From: Ochrobactrum vermis
GTDB taxonomy: Bacteria > Pseudomonadota > Alphaproteobacteria > Rhizobiales > Rhizobiaceae
NCBI RefSeq assembly: GCF_002975205.1
Contig: NZ_PCOC01000001.1
Location: forward strand, 2,046,001 to 2,110,000
Direction: 5' to 3'
DNA: 64,000 bases
Shown: positions 44,561-53,775 of the stretch, piece by piece
Layout of the letters: the number at the start of each line of letters is the position of its first letter
Numbering within the stretch: the stretch's first letter is position 1
Program-made: the position numbers and the translations under genes
Notes under the pieces: generated by a model
Told to the model about the DNA's origin: nothing
The model's input: the letters and a program-made list of their open reading frames with translations, nothing else
The model's database searches: none

Positions 44561-45897
44561 TATGCCTCTCCTCCATCAACCGGAGACTTGGGGGAAGACG
44601 AAGACTTTGCGGCAGCCTTCGGTGCTTTTGCAGGCGTTTTTTTCGCCGCTTTCGGTGCAGCAGGTTTCGCTGCATCGCCAACGGCTTCTGCCTTTGCGAC
44701 TTTCGGTTTGGGCGCAGCTTTCGGCTTTGCAGCCGGTTTTTCAGCGACAGCAGCAGGCGCGGCATCGGCCTTGGCAAAGGCCGGATGCAAAATCTTGCCC
44801 TGGTGGGTCAGCAGCGTCGCCTTGACCAGCTCTTCTTCCGGATCGATCTTGAGAAGCTTGGTTTCCTTGTCGACCAGCGTTTCAAGGAAAGCGATCAGGT
44901 TGCGCGCATAAAGCTGCGACGCACTCGCGGCAATACGGCCCGAAACGTTGAGATGACCAACAATCCTGACGCCATTGACTTCGGCAATCTTACCGGCGAC
45001 AGCGCCTTCAACATTGCCGCCGCGCTCAACCGCAAGATCGATCAGCACGGAACCCGGACGCATGGAAGCGACCATTTCCTTGGACACCAGACGCGGGGCC
45101 GGACGGCCCGGAATGAGCGCCGTAGTAATGACGATATCCTGCTTGGCGATATGGTCGGCAACGAGTGCGGCCTGCTTCGCCTGATATTCCTTCGACATTT
45201 CCTTGGCGTAACCGCCAGAGGTTTCGGCAGCCTTGAATTCGTCATCCTCGACCGCGATGAATTTCGCACCGAGCGAAGCGACCTGTTCCTTGGCGGCAGG
45301 GCGAACGTCGGTTGCCGTCACCACAGCGCCAAGACGGCGCGCCGTTGCGATGGCCTGAAGACCGGCAACGCCTGCCCCCATCACGAAAACCTTGGCGGCA
45401 GGAACCGTACCGGCTGCCGTCATCATCATCGGCATGGCGCGGTCATAGACTTCCGCCGCATCGATCACCGCCTGATAACCGGCAAGGTTTGCCTGCGACG
45501 ACAGCACGTCCATCACCTGCGCACGGGTGATGCGCGGCATGAATTCCATGGTGAAAGCGGAAATCCCGGCCTTGGCGAGCGCCGCCACGGCGTCTTCATG
45601 TCCGTAGGGATCCAGCATGGCAAAAAGTGCCGCGCCCGATTTATACCCTTTGAGTTCCGTATCCGTAGGACGGCGCACTTTGAGAACAACGTCTGCCGTT
45701 TTGGCATCCGCCGCCGTGCCGATGCGGGCGCCGGCTGCTGTGAATTCGGCATCGGGGATGCGCGATTTCTCACCGGCGCCTTTTTCCACGACGACATCGA
45801 AGCCGAGCGCAATGAATTTCTTCACCGTCTCCGCCGATGCCGCAACGCGTGTCTCGTTGGGATCACTCTCTTTCGGGATAAATAACGTCTGGGCCAA
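44560..45897 (-). CDS. pntAA: NAD(P) transhydrogenase subunit alpha part 1
   Basis: Soluble NAD(H)-binding domain I, 445 residues. [19 protein letters not shown] starts the AlaDH/PNT N-domain, [27 protein letters not shown] is the nucleotide-binding segment, and [13 protein letters not shown] the mobile-loop region. Residues 375-445 are a low-complexity Ala/Lys/Pro tail not found in the usual form of about 380 residues. Together with pntA2 and pntB it makes the transhydrogenase. It lies 228 bp after the small aa3-oxidase subunit IV gene. Confidence 0.94.
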   Translation of the reverse strand: MAQTLFIPKESDPNETRVAASAETVKKFIALGFDVVVEKGAGEKSRIPDAEFTAAGARIGTAADAKTADVVLKVRRPTDTELKGYKSGAALFAMLDPYGHEDAVAALAKAGISAFTMEFMPRITRAQVMDVLSSQANLAGYQAVIDAAEVYDRAMPMMMTAAGTVPAAKVFVMGAGVAGLQAIATARRLGAVVTATDVRPAAKEQVASLGAKFIAVEDDEFKAAETSGGYAKEMSKEYQAKQAALVADHIAKQDIVITTALIPGRPAPRLVSKEMVASMRPGSVLIDLAVERGGNVEGAVAGKIAEVNGVRIVGHLNVSGRIAASASQLYARNLIAFLETLVDKETKLLKIDPEEELVKATLLTHQGKILHPAFAKADAAPAAVAEKPAAKPKAAPKPKVAKAEAVGDAAKPAAPKAAKKTPAKAPKAAAKSSSSPKSPVDGGEA

Positions 45898-46125
45898 GCT
45901 GGTTTCCCTTTCGTGGCGTTCTTCCGGATTTGATTCCGGTCGGGCAGAATTGCGGGCTTCCGGGAAGAAGCCTTTTCAAAAAATGAACTACAGACATGCA
46001 TAAACCCTCGGCACGGTACCCCATGCCAAGGCATTCGATCAAATTGTGCGGGTTAATCCGGTTCAGATGTTCTGCAGCTGCATCGGCGCGCCGCCAGATG
46101 TCACCATCCGGCAGCGAAGGATGCG

Positions 46126-46347
46126 CTAGAGGATGAACCAGGCAGCGACACAGACGAGAATGAAAAGAACGGTCGCAGAGAAGAAACCACCAGCAAAAAA
46201 GCCGAACGCCATGGCAATCATAAGGGCAACGAGCGCCACCGTGGCCCATTTAACCAGGCCCGCAAAACCGGCATAAGTTTTCTCATGCTCAGCATAGTCC
46301 ATCGATGCGCCAAGTTCAGCCGGAGCGGTCGTATGATGTTCTGCCAT
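46126..46347 (-). CDS. aa3-type cytochrome c oxidase subunit IV-like small protein
   Basis: Membrane peptide of 73 residues with a soluble N-terminus (DYAEHEKTYAGFAGLVKWATV, the family signature) and two hydrophobic stretches near the end, LVALMIAMAFGFFAGGFFSATVLFILVCVAAWFIL. It is the bacterial aa3 subunit IV family (COX4_pro_2), usually found beside pntA in Rhizobiales. The ATG at 46347 has GGTGG seven bases upstream. The main oxidase genes are elsewhere. Confidence 0.88.
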   Translation of the reverse strand: MAEHHTTAPAELGASMDYAEHEKTYAGFAGLVKWATVALVALMIAMAFGFFAGGFFSATVLFILVCVAAWFIL

Positions 46348-46599
46348 TTTCGTTCCACCCATTCAGATTTTCCACCCAACATCGATGATGTTAAGCGAAA
46401 ACACCTGCAATCTTCAATGTGCGACCGAGTAAACCCGAGCATTCACAGCAAGGCTTTTCGTCGCAGCTACCCTCTCTCCGCAAGAAGCGGTTCCGCAATC
46501 TTCGTAAAGCGAAACCACCCCTCTGGCTATATTTAATTGTTTAATCTGGCGGAAGATTTTTCCAATCTTAGGCTGCAGTGACAGCTTTCGATCAGACAC

Positions 46600-47346
46600 T
46601 TACACGCCGAGACCGGTATACTTGGCCGTTGGCAGAATTGTCAGCGGCACAGAACTGCCGCGCATGTCGGCAAACATGGCGCGCCGTTCATGCGGCTGCG
46701 ACTTGAAAAACGGAAAGCGCACGGCCACCGCATCGCGGATATTGCGGATGGGAGCAGCGCCGAGCCCGACCCTAATGCCATAGCCTTCATGCTCGCGCGC
46801 ATCGGCCATGACAGACGTGCCGAAAATACGCTTGTAAAACGCCATATGCTCCGGCTTCACCGAGGCAAGGCATTGATCTGCCGCAAAAAATTCGGATGCC
46901 ATCGCCGCAATGCGCAGCGTGACATAGGGGATGGCCGGATATTCGCTCAAAAGCTCCGGATCGGCGGCAAAGCGGGTCGGATCGACAAAATGCATACCGC
47001 TATTGAGCAGCGGATCGAGAATATCGGGAAACAGCGCATAGCTCGTGCCGCGACGATGATCGGGCGTAATGTGATGGATGCGCAGCGTGCTGACCAGTTG
47101 CCCATCCACATGCACGCCATAGACAAAGGCATGGCTGTCGCGATCGATATCATCAACGATGGACGGCACTTCCGCCTCGTGCATCACATTGCGGGTGCGA
47201 TAGGAACGGTAGCGCAGACGACCAATTTCCTCCAGATCCTCCGCATGGACAACACGGCGGTATTCAACCCGATCGAGAAATTGCAACAGCTGTCGCGCGA
47301 AATTGGACAATGGCGGTTTTTCGCCTGTAACAGCTGTATTCGTCAT
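46600..47346 (-). CDS. FeeM-like N-acyl amino acid synthase (GNAT) protein
   Basis: A 248-residue protein of the GNAT fold. HAEDLEEIGRLRYRSYRTRNV and FVYGVHVDGQLVSTLRIHHITP resemble the N-acyl amino acid synthase FeeM/autoinducer-synthase-like group, with AFYKRIFGT near 170. FeeM enzymes join fatty acyl groups from acyl-ACP to amino acids. Start at 47346 (ATG) or GTG at 47364. It stands alone between the aa3 subunit gene and a serine hydrolase gene. Confidence 0.72.
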   Translation of the reverse strand: MTNTAVTGEKPPLSNFARQLLQFLDRVEYRRVVHAEDLEEIGRLRYRSYRTRNVMHEAEVPSIVDDIDRDSHAFVYGVHVDGQLVSTLRIHHITPDHRRGTSYALFPDILDPLLNSGMHFVDPTRFAADPELLSEYPAIPYVTLRIAAMASEFFAADQCLASVKPEHMAFYKRIFGTSVMADAREHEGYGIRVGLGAAPIRNIRDAVAVRFPFFKSQPHERRAMFADMRGSSVPLTILPTAKYTGLGV

Positions 47347-47507
47347 GCAATCGATTTTCCGCACCCCACAAATCAGTGCGCAGAATATGCACCTTTATCA
47401 GCGTGTAAAGATATAACTTTGTGCGATGCCTTCTTATTGCCGCGCAATCAACACTCCTTCGCCACAATTGAACCGGACTTTTGCGCGCTAAGAATAGACC
47501 GGAAATG

Positions 47508-47534
47508 CAAAATGGCCCGATTACGGGCCATTTC
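47508..47534 (-). terminator. Palindromic hairpin downstream of the serine hydrolase
   Basis: AAATGGCCCG-atta-CGGGCCATTT is a perfect 10-bp stem. It lies about 31 bases beyond the stop of the gene at 47565 on the minus strand. The A/T ends of the stem can act as a U-tail. Confidence 0.7.
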
Positions 47535-47564
47535 ACAAGTTTGCCTCAATTTGGAAAAGGGCCT

Positions 47565-48782
47565 TCAAAGCGCATTGGCGATAGCTTGAAATGCATACAT
47601 CGACTCGTCTTTCATCTCCTGTCCGTCGATATTGAAACTGGACTGCGCCGAAGTCTTGGCGATGACAACACGCTTGGCAGGATTGACATAGATGAACTGT
47701 CCGTAGATGCCGACAGCACTATAGTCACCTTGCCAGTCAACCGGCGTCCACCACTGATAACCGTAGCCGAACGGAATCTTGCCGAACGCGTCCTTGCGAC
47801 CGGGCATCAGATAGGGCGCATCCGGCGTCACAGAATCGTGCACCCATTGCGCCGGCACAAGCTGCTCGCCCTTGAAGTTGCGCCCCTCATTGAGATAGAG
47901 CAGGCCGAAACGCGCATAGTCGCGAAGCACAGCGTTCAGACCCGCAGCAGCCGCGACTTCTCCGGTCGGATCGACCAGCCAATAGGCATCCGCCTCGGCG
48001 CCAAGCTTCGACCACAGCCGATCTTCAAAATAGTTCTGCAGCGGAATGCCGGTTGCTCCCTCAAGAACCAGGCCGAGCACCTGAGTATCCGCCGACACAT
48101 AATGGCTATCTGTGCCTTGCGGACGTTCATTCTTGAGATGCGCTGTGAATTTGGCAATCGAGCCTGTCAATAGCTCGGCCGCATAGCGCACGATGTCGGA
48201 ATTGAGATCGCCGTAACTTTCGCTGAGACCGATACCGGACGCCATCTGCATCACATTCTTGACCGTAACGCCCTTATAGCCGCCCTCGGCCAATATAGGC
48301 GCATAACGCTCCACCGGCTGGTTGATATCGATCAACCCGTCATGGACAGCATTGCCGATGAGAAAGGAGACGAAGGATTTCGACAGGGAAAAAGCAATCG
48401 CCTTCGACGCCTCGGTATTGCCGTGATCATATTCCTCATGAACGATAACACCGTCCTTGAGAACGATGAAGCCGGTTGTACCGCCACGCTCAAGCCAGTC
48501 GGAAATCTTGCGGGTCTCGCCCTTGTAAACAAACGTCTCCGGCAGAGGACGCTCCGCTTTGGCAAGCTGGCTGACCTCGCCTTCATGCGGAACGCGCACT
48601 GAAGGATAGATTGTATAAAGAGTACGGAAGTTTTCAAAGATGCGGGCAGGCTTGAAAACCTGCGCATATTGATAAACCGCCCAGGTTTCATGAATCTTCT
48701 TCCAGAACACAGCAGCCCCAACGCCCGCAAGAATGACGATCCCAATTAAAGCATAAATACCATAATGAAAAATTCTTTTCAT
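47565..48782 (-). CDS. Serine hydrolase, beta-lactamase/6-aminohexanoate-dimer hydrolase-like (S12)
   Basis: A 405-residue protein. An N-terminal membrane anchor (YGIYALIGIVILAGVGAAVFW) precedes a class C beta-lactamase fold with the catalytic FSLSKSFVSFLIG (Ser-x-x-Lys) and SHYVSADTQVLG (Tyr), and the PAQWVHDSVTPDAPY and GYQWWTP region of EstB/NylB-like enzymes. Substrates are likely amides or esters in the periplasm. GGGGAGG precedes the ATG. It is a single gene. Confidence 0.87.
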   Translation of the reverse strand: MKRIFHYGIYALIGIVILAGVGAAVFWKKIHETWAVYQYAQVFKPARIFENFRTLYTIYPSVRVPHEGEVSQLAKAERPLPETFVYKGETRKISDWLERGGTTGFIVLKDGVIVHEEYDHGNTEASKAIAFSLSKSFVSFLIGNAVHDGLIDINQPVERYAPILAEGGYKGVTVKNVMQMASGIGLSESYGDLNSDIVRYAAELLTGSIAKFTAHLKNERPQGTDSHYVSADTQVLGLVLEGATGIPLQNYFEDRLWSKLGAEADAYWLVDPTGEVAAAAGLNAVLRDYARFGLLYLNEGRNFKGEQLVPAQWVHDSVTPDAPYLMPGRKDAFGKIPFGYGYQWWTPVDWQGDYSAVGIYGQFIYVNPAKRVVIAKTSAQSSFNIDGQEMKDESMYAFQAIANAL

Positions 48783-49109
48783 TGCCTCCCCTTTTGAATT
48801 AGCAGTTTAAATTTAATGATCAACTTATTTTAATATAAATAAATACTTATAAAGGCTCTCCTGAGTCGATAAGAACACGATGTTATTACCGTTAATTATC
48901 CCTATTATTTGGCTTATATTCAAATTTCGGTGAGCGTAACAAGCTGTGCGGCGACACGACGCGCCGCAGACAGGACAACGGTGCGCAGCCCCGCCCTGCG
49001 AAGTCTCGCGAACGTGTACAAAATCCATAAACTATGAAGGTTCAGGCAAAGAGTTGGAACAGTTCCGGCGTTTCCGTTCGGACCAAAACCGCTCCGAACC
49101 TCTTGAAAA
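48783..49109. other. AT-rich intergenic region
   Basis: A 327-bp gap. Positions 48783-48930 are very AT-rich and probably hold the serine hydrolase promoter. GTTCGGA/TCCGAAC (about 49075-49098) forms a small hairpin beyond the GGDEF-EAL stop. No gene is supported; a 67-codon Cys-rich frame was considered and rejected. Confidence 0.35.
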
Positions 49110-51407
49110 TCAAGCCACTGTTCGCCCGCCGTCGCGGCGTGCTGCGGCTTTCGTGGTCATGGCGCTGATTGCTTCGACTGGCACCGGCATACCCAGAAGA
49201 TAGCCCTGAACGAGGTCAGCACCTGCCGCTACACGGATCAGCGCAAGCTGTTCCTCGGTTTCGACGCCCTCGACCGTCACACCCAGCCCAAGCTCGTGCG
49301 AAAGCTGGGTGACACCGCGAAGCAGCATCAGCGACCGCCGGTCGCTGGTGATGTCACGCACGAAGGAACGGTCGACCTTCACCTTGGTCAAAGGCAAGGT
49401 GTTGAGATAGCTGAGGCTGGAATAGCCTGTACCGAAATCGTCCAGCGCGATGTTGATTCCGGCATTCTTGAGCCGCTGCAGAACCATCGACGTCTTGTTG
49501 CGGTCCGAGATGATGGCGCTTTCCGTCACTTCCACCTCAAGACGGTGTGCCGGAAGCCCTGATTTCTGCAAGGCATTGGCAATGTCGCGGGCGATGTCGC
49601 TGCTTTTCAGATCGATGGCCGACAGATTGACGGAAACCCCGATCCGGTCCCCCCATGACAGGCAGTCGGCACAGGCCTGGGCCAGCATGAAGCGGGTAAT
49701 GTCGGTAATGATGCCCATCTCTTCCGCAAGCGGAATGAATTCGGCTGGCGGCACAAAGCCAAGTTCCGGATGCTCCCACCGCGCCAGCGCCTCACATGCA
49801 ACAACGCGCAGAGACTGCGCGCTGACGATGGGCTGATAGACGACCTTGATCTCGCCGTGATCGATGGCAAGCCGCAGATCGGCTTTGAGTTTCTGGCGTC
49901 CGCGATATTTGGTGTCCATCGCATCGACAAAGATCGACCAGGGTTTGTCTTCCCTGCTTTTGGCCTCGTAGAGCGCCAGATCGGCATTGATATGCATGCT
50001 GCCGACATCGCATCTTTCGACATCCTCCATCGCGATGCCTGCACTGATATCAATGTGAACCTGATCGCCGTCGAGATCATAAACGCCGGACACAACGGCC
50101 ATGATGTGATCCATCACGCCTGCAGCTTCAGTCTCGTTGCGCAGGTTGAAGACGAACACCACGAATTCGTCGCCACCGAAACGCGAGGCGATAAAACGCT
50201 GCGGATCGAGCGAATTGAGCCGCTCCGCAAACAGGCGCAACAGCACGTCGCCGGTATGATGCCCCAGCGTGTCGTTGACATGCTTGAAATGATTGATGTC
50301 GATGACGATGAGGGCTGCCCGCGTGCCCGTTTGCTGGTGGGAGCGCATGGCGCGCACCAGGGTCTCGAAATAATTACGGTTCGGCAGGCCGGTCAGACCG
50401 TCGTAACGCGCCATATGCTGGATGCGCGCTTCCGCCTCCACGCGCTGCGTCACATCCTCGAACATCAGGACCGCCCCCTCATTGAGGGTCTGGTTGCCGA
50501 TACATTCGATATAACGCTGGTTCGAAAGCTGGAAAATGTCGCGGGTGCGTTTGCCGAGCAGAAGATCCTGCATGCGCACATACACGCTCTTCAGGTCTTT
50601 CTGCGGAAACAGTCCCTTCTTCGCGCAGTAGCGCAGCAGAACGTCGAGCTTGCGGCCATGCAGCTTGGTGTGTTCGGCGATCTGCAACATCGCCTTGGCC
50701 TTGTTGTTGATAACCGCGATACGCTGCTGGCTGTCGAACATCAGCAGGCCCTGCGGCATGTTGTTGAGCGCCGCGTCGAAACGGCCGGCCACGATGGAGA
50801 GGCGCCGCTTGCCCATGACCGCAGCGAAGAGGAACTCGCGCAGGCCGTTGGCCATCTGGATATTGGACAGGAAATACGGGATCAGCAGAAGACCAATGAT
50901 GACGTGAAACGGCGTCCCTGCCAGAATGAGCCCGGCCAGAACCGGAATGAGCGTGCAGGCCGACATCAGGACGACGGCTTTCGAGGACGCATAATTACGG
51001 CCGACGATGGAAACGACCGAAGCGAGCAGCACGGTCAAACTGGCAAGTTCGGCGAAAGAATCCCGCAACACATAGCTTGAGAAAAAGCACAGCATGCCAA
51101 GCGTCAGGCAGACGGCGGATGCGCCAAACAGATAACGCGTTTCCCACCGGTCGAGATCGGCATGGGAAAGCGACTGCAGTTTTGCCTGGTCGAACTTGTG
51201 CATGTCGAAGATGCGGCCTACCGCTACAACGGTGAACACACCGGCAAAGACCAGATAGCGCCAGTCGTCGGTTTTCACATAGATGACGACGCAGGCTACA
51301 ACGTGCGCGAGCAAGCCGAACCAAAGCGTCGTACGATTGCCGTAGAGCGCTCTGAGAAAAGATAGCCGCACATCTGCAGGTATCTCAGGTTTACGGCTTT
51401 GCCACAT
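49110..51407 (-). CDS. Membrane GGDEF-EAL protein (cyclic-di-GMP turnover)
   Basis: A 765-residue inner-membrane protein. About six helices lie in residues 25-200, followed by a PAS-like domain (about 210-320; MPQGLLMFDSQQRIAVINN). A GGDEF domain has intact GGDEF at 411-415, so diguanylate cyclase activity is possible. An EAL domain has EAL at 539-541 and intact NLSA, EVTES, DDFGTGYSS, KVDRSF, EGVET and QGYLLG motifs, so phosphodiesterase activity is expected. Which activity dominates cannot be told. No ribosome site is clear at the ATG. Confidence 0.92.
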   Translation of the reverse strand: MWQSRKPEIPADVRLSFLRALYGNRTTLWFGLLAHVVACVVIYVKTDDWRYLVFAGVFTVVAVGRIFDMHKFDQAKLQSLSHADLDRWETRYLFGASAVCLTLGMLCFFSSYVLRDSFAELASLTVLLASVVSIVGRNYASSKAVVLMSACTLIPVLAGLILAGTPFHVIIGLLLIPYFLSNIQMANGLREFLFAAVMGKRRLSIVAGRFDAALNNMPQGLLMFDSQQRIAVINNKAKAMLQIAEHTKLHGRKLDVLLRYCAKKGLFPQKDLKSVYVRMQDLLLGKRTRDIFQLSNQRYIECIGNQTLNEGAVLMFEDVTQRVEAEARIQHMARYDGLTGLPNRNYFETLVRAMRSHQQTGTRAALIVIDINHFKHVNDTLGHHTGDVLLRLFAERLNSLDPQRFIASRFGGDEFVVFVFNLRNETEAAGVMDHIMAVVSGVYDLDGDQVHIDISAGIAMEDVERCDVGSMHINADLALYEAKSREDKPWSIFVDAMDTKYRGRQKLKADLRLAIDHGEIKVVYQPIVSAQSLRVVACEALARWEHPELGFVPPAEFIPLAEEMGIITDITRFMLAQACADCLSWGDRIGVSVNLSAIDLKSSDIARDIANALQKSGLPAHRLEVEVTESAIISDRNKTSMVLQRLKNAGINIALDDFGTGYSSLSYLNTLPLTKVKVDRSFVRDITSDRRSLMLLRGVTQLSHELGLGVTVEGVETEEQLALIRVAAGADLVQGYLLGMPVPVEAISAMTTKAAARRDGGRTVA

Positions 51408-51779
51408 ATCGATGCATTAATCCCTTACACGGGGAGGCAATATCGCACTAATGACTTAAAAATATCTTTCGGGATATTAAACCACAAGCTGTCATGGCAA
51501 CCACCATAAGATGTATTCAGATATTTTTTAAGGAAAACCACAGACGCACAACCCCGGAAGGCCAATCACAACCACTGGCATACATGTTTTAGTCGTCCTA
51601 ATATTACTGAAATTGCTAGAATAGGAGAACAGGAACAGGTTAGTTTCCGCGCTTCCGAGAATTAACCCAGATTAGTCGAAGTGGATATTCTACTACCAGC
51701 CCCCCCGCCTGCTAGAGGAAAATCCTGTCATAGAAGTCAACGTGCGGGAAATAGCCACCCGAGAAACTTTCCAACCCTG
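51408..51779. other. Intergenic region between the GGDEF-EAL and SDR genes
   Basis: A 372-bp gap with no supported gene. It must hold the GGDEF-EAL promoter and the SDR 3' end. ATATC-tttcg-GGATAT forms a small hairpin near 51460. Nothing else was recognised. Confidence 0.3.
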
Positions 51780-52529
51780 TCAGAGTTGATGTCCCCCATC
51801 AACGGTAATGATTGAACCCGTCATATAGCGGCTCGCATCAGAAGCCAGCATCAACACAACCCCGTCCAGATCCTCCGGCTCGCCAAGGCGCCGCATCGGG
51901 TTTCGACCTTTGAAGTAGCCGCCCGCTGGCCCCTGTAGTTGCTCTTCGTTGATTCGGGTCGGAAACCATCCCGGCGAAATTGCATTGACGCGAATATCGT
52001 GGGCAGCCCATTCCAGCGCCAGCGCCCGCGTCATCTGGGTAACGCAGGCTTTGGACATCGAATAGGCTGCAGCCCCTTTCTGTGGGCGCTCGCCCAGAAT
52101 GCTGGTCGTATTGACGATGGAACCGCCCTCGCCGCGCTCGATCATACGGCGCGCTGCCTCCTGCGCCACGAAAAAGGCACCGGCAACATTCACCTCGAAT
52201 ATATGCTCAAGCATATCGCGCGTCGTGTCGAGCGCGCGTGCCATATGGGCGACACCGGCATTGTTGAAGAGCGTCGTCACCGGCCCGAAACGCGCCTCCG
52301 CCTCATCGAAAGCACGAACAATTTCATCCGGATGGGTTACATCCGCCATGATTTCCAGAACCTCGCCCCCCGATGGGCAAATGCTTTCACCCGCATGGGT
52401 GCGCGAGATCGAAATCACCCGCGCCCCGTGCCCCGCCAGCACATGGACCATTCTGAGGCCCAATCCCGAGGAACCTCCCGTCACGGCAATGACCTTGCCC
52501 CTGACGGCGAAAAGCTGATCGTCAGTCAT
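51780..52529 (-). CDS. Short-chain dehydrogenase/reductase
   Basis: A 249-residue classical SDR. TGGSSGLG (17-24) binds NAD(P), NNAGVAH is the structural motif, SIVNTTS has the catalytic Ser, and YSMSK the Tyr-x-x-x-Lys. SGWFPTRINEEQLQGP and the C-terminal ITVDGGHQL are typical of FabG-like/gluconate dehydrogenase-like enzymes. The ATG has AGGGG five bases upstream. Substrate unknown; no partner gene is adjacent. Confidence 0.88.
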   Translation of the reverse strand: MTDDQLFAVRGKVIAVTGGSSGLGLRMVHVLAGHGARVISISRTHAGESICPSGGEVLEIMADVTHPDEIVRAFDEAEARFGPVTTLFNNAGVAHMARALDTTRDMLEHIFEVNVAGAFFVAQEAARRMIERGEGGSIVNTTSILGERPQKGAAAYSMSKACVTQMTRALALEWAAHDIRVNAISPGWFPTRINEEQLQGPAGGYFKGRNPMRRLGEPEDLDGVVLMLASDASRYMTGSIITVDGGHQL

Positions 52530-52863
52530 TCATCCCCTCAACTGCCAATCTCTCCTTATTTCTTCCTAGATTATCGGGAGTGGCTTTTGAACCATCTTCG
52601 ACCGCAAAAATCGGTTCAAATCAACACAATACACAGAAGGCACGACGAAAGACCTATGGCGCAGCCGAAAGGTGACACCTGTTCGTGATTGCGCGCACCA
52701 TTGCGGAGAAGTAAGGAACTAAGCAATTAGAGTGCATCCCGAAACGTGCGAAACGGTTTTCGGAACAAGATGCGCGTTCGAACAAATACAGTGAGCGCCG
52801 ATCTGATTCAACCAGATCGAAACGCGCTCGAAGAGCATAATCCGACTGGTGGATACGAATATT
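52530..52863. promoter_or_regulatory. Divergent intergenic region with a mosaic repeat
   Basis: A 334-bp gap between the SDR and the C26 peptidase-like gene. The right part is filled by the repeat at 52729-52829, which ends about 35 bp before the next start codon. I see no gene in the left part. Confidence 0.4.
52729..52829. repeat. Complete mosaic palindromic repeat
   Basis: AGAGTGCATCCCGAAA and CGGTTTTCGG, then GATGCGCG, followed by GAGCGCCGATCTGATT-caa-CCAGATCGAAACGCGCTC. It is the same plan and orientation as the 11875 copy with several base changes. It sits in the leader of the C26-type gene. Confidence 0.85.
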
Positions 52864-53622
52864 ATGCCCAAAACTTCTCGCCCTCTCGTCGCCGTGCCGA
52901 CCGATGTGAAGCCGTTTGAAAACTACACCTGGCATGCGGCGCCCCAGCAATATCTGGCAGCCGCCATCGATGTTGCGGAAGTAACCCCGCTGCTGGTGCC
53001 GAGCTTCGGCGACAAGATGGACCTCGACGCCATTCTGGATGCCGTCGACGGTGTTCTCATCACAGGTTCCAAATCGAACGTTAACCCGGCGCTCTACGGC
53101 GTCGAACCGAGCGCCGCGTTCGAACCCTACGACAATGCCCGCGATGCGACTTCGCTGCCGCTCATCCGCGCCGCCATTGAAAAGGGTGTTCCTGTACTGG
53201 CAATCTGTCGCGGCATACAGGAGCTCAACGTCGCGCTGGGCGGTACACTCGCCACGGAAATTCAGGAGCTCGAAGGCCGGATGGACCACCGCGCGCCTGA
53301 ATCCGAAAGCCAGGCCGAACGCTTCGGCATCCAGCACCCGATCAAGCTCAACCCGAACTCATGCCTTGCAGAAATCCTCAAAGAGGAAAGCGTGCACGTG
53401 AATTCGGTCCACCGTCAGGCCATCGACAAACTTGCCCCGCAGCTTGAGGTCGAAGCCGTCGCCGAAGATGGCACGGTAGAAGCCGTATCGGTGAAGAATG
53501 CAAAGGGATTTGTCGTCGGCGTCCAATGGCACCCGGAATATTGGGCGCATTCCGATGCCCCGTCGCGCAAAATCTTCGAGGCGTTCGGCGATGCCGTGCG
53601 AAAGCACAATCTAGGGGAATGA
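52864..53622 (+). CDS. Class I glutamine-amidotransferase-like gamma-glutamyl hydrolase (C26)
   Basis: A 252-residue protein of the PuuD/peptidase C26 family. The nucleophile elbow is LAICRGIQELNVALGG, and HVNSVHRQAID and GVQWHPEYW carry the catalytic His and Glu. PuuD cleaves gamma-glutamyl-GABA in putrescine breakdown; no puu genes are near, so a broader gamma-glutamyl hydrolase role is possible. An ATG at 52864 is used; a GTG at 52849 is possible. The mosaic repeat fills its leader. Confidence 0.87.
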   Translation: MPKTSRPLVAVPTDVKPFENYTWHAAPQQYLAAAIDVAEVTPLLVPSFGDKMDLDAILDAVDGVLITGSKSNVNPALYGVEPSAAFEPYDNARDATSLPLIRAAIEKGVPVLAICRGIQELNVALGGTLATEIQELEGRMDHRAPESESQAERFGIQHPIKLNPNSCLAEILKEESVHVNSVHRQAIDKLAPQLEVEAVAEDGTVEAVSVKNAKGFVVGVQWHPEYWAHSDAPSRKIFEAFGDAVRKHNLGE

Positions 53623-53627
53623 GAAAA

Positions 53628-53662
53628 TCGAGTAAGCTGAAAAAGGTGTTTTCAGCTTACTC
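53628..53662 (+). terminator. Rho-independent terminator after the C26-type gene
   Basis: GAGTAAGCTGAAAA pairs with TTTTCAGCTTACTC across AGGTG, a 14-bp stem with A/T-rich inner end, followed by CTTACTTCCTT. Confidence 0.75.
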
Positions 53663-53672
53663 CTTACTTCCT

Positions 53673-53775
53673 TAGAGCGCGTTTCGATCTGATTGAATCA
53701 GATTGCGCTCCAACTATTTGTTCTGACGCGCATCTTGTTCCGAAAACCGTTTCACACTTTTCGGGACGCGCTCTA
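53673..53775. repeat. Complete mosaic palindromic repeat at the WD40 stop codon
   Basis: TAGAGCGCGTTTCGATCTGATT-gaa-TCAGATTGCGCTC, then CGCGCATCTTG, TTCCGAAAACCG and CACTTTTCGGGACGCGCTCTA. The last three bases (CTA, 53773-53775) are the complement of the WD40 gene TAG stop. Confidence 0.88.

Noticed and set aside
48825..49028. 67-codon minus-strand frame with CPVCGASCRRTAC
   Set aside because: Cysteine spacing looks like a zinc ribbon, but there is no ribosome site and the rest is low-complexity; likely chance.
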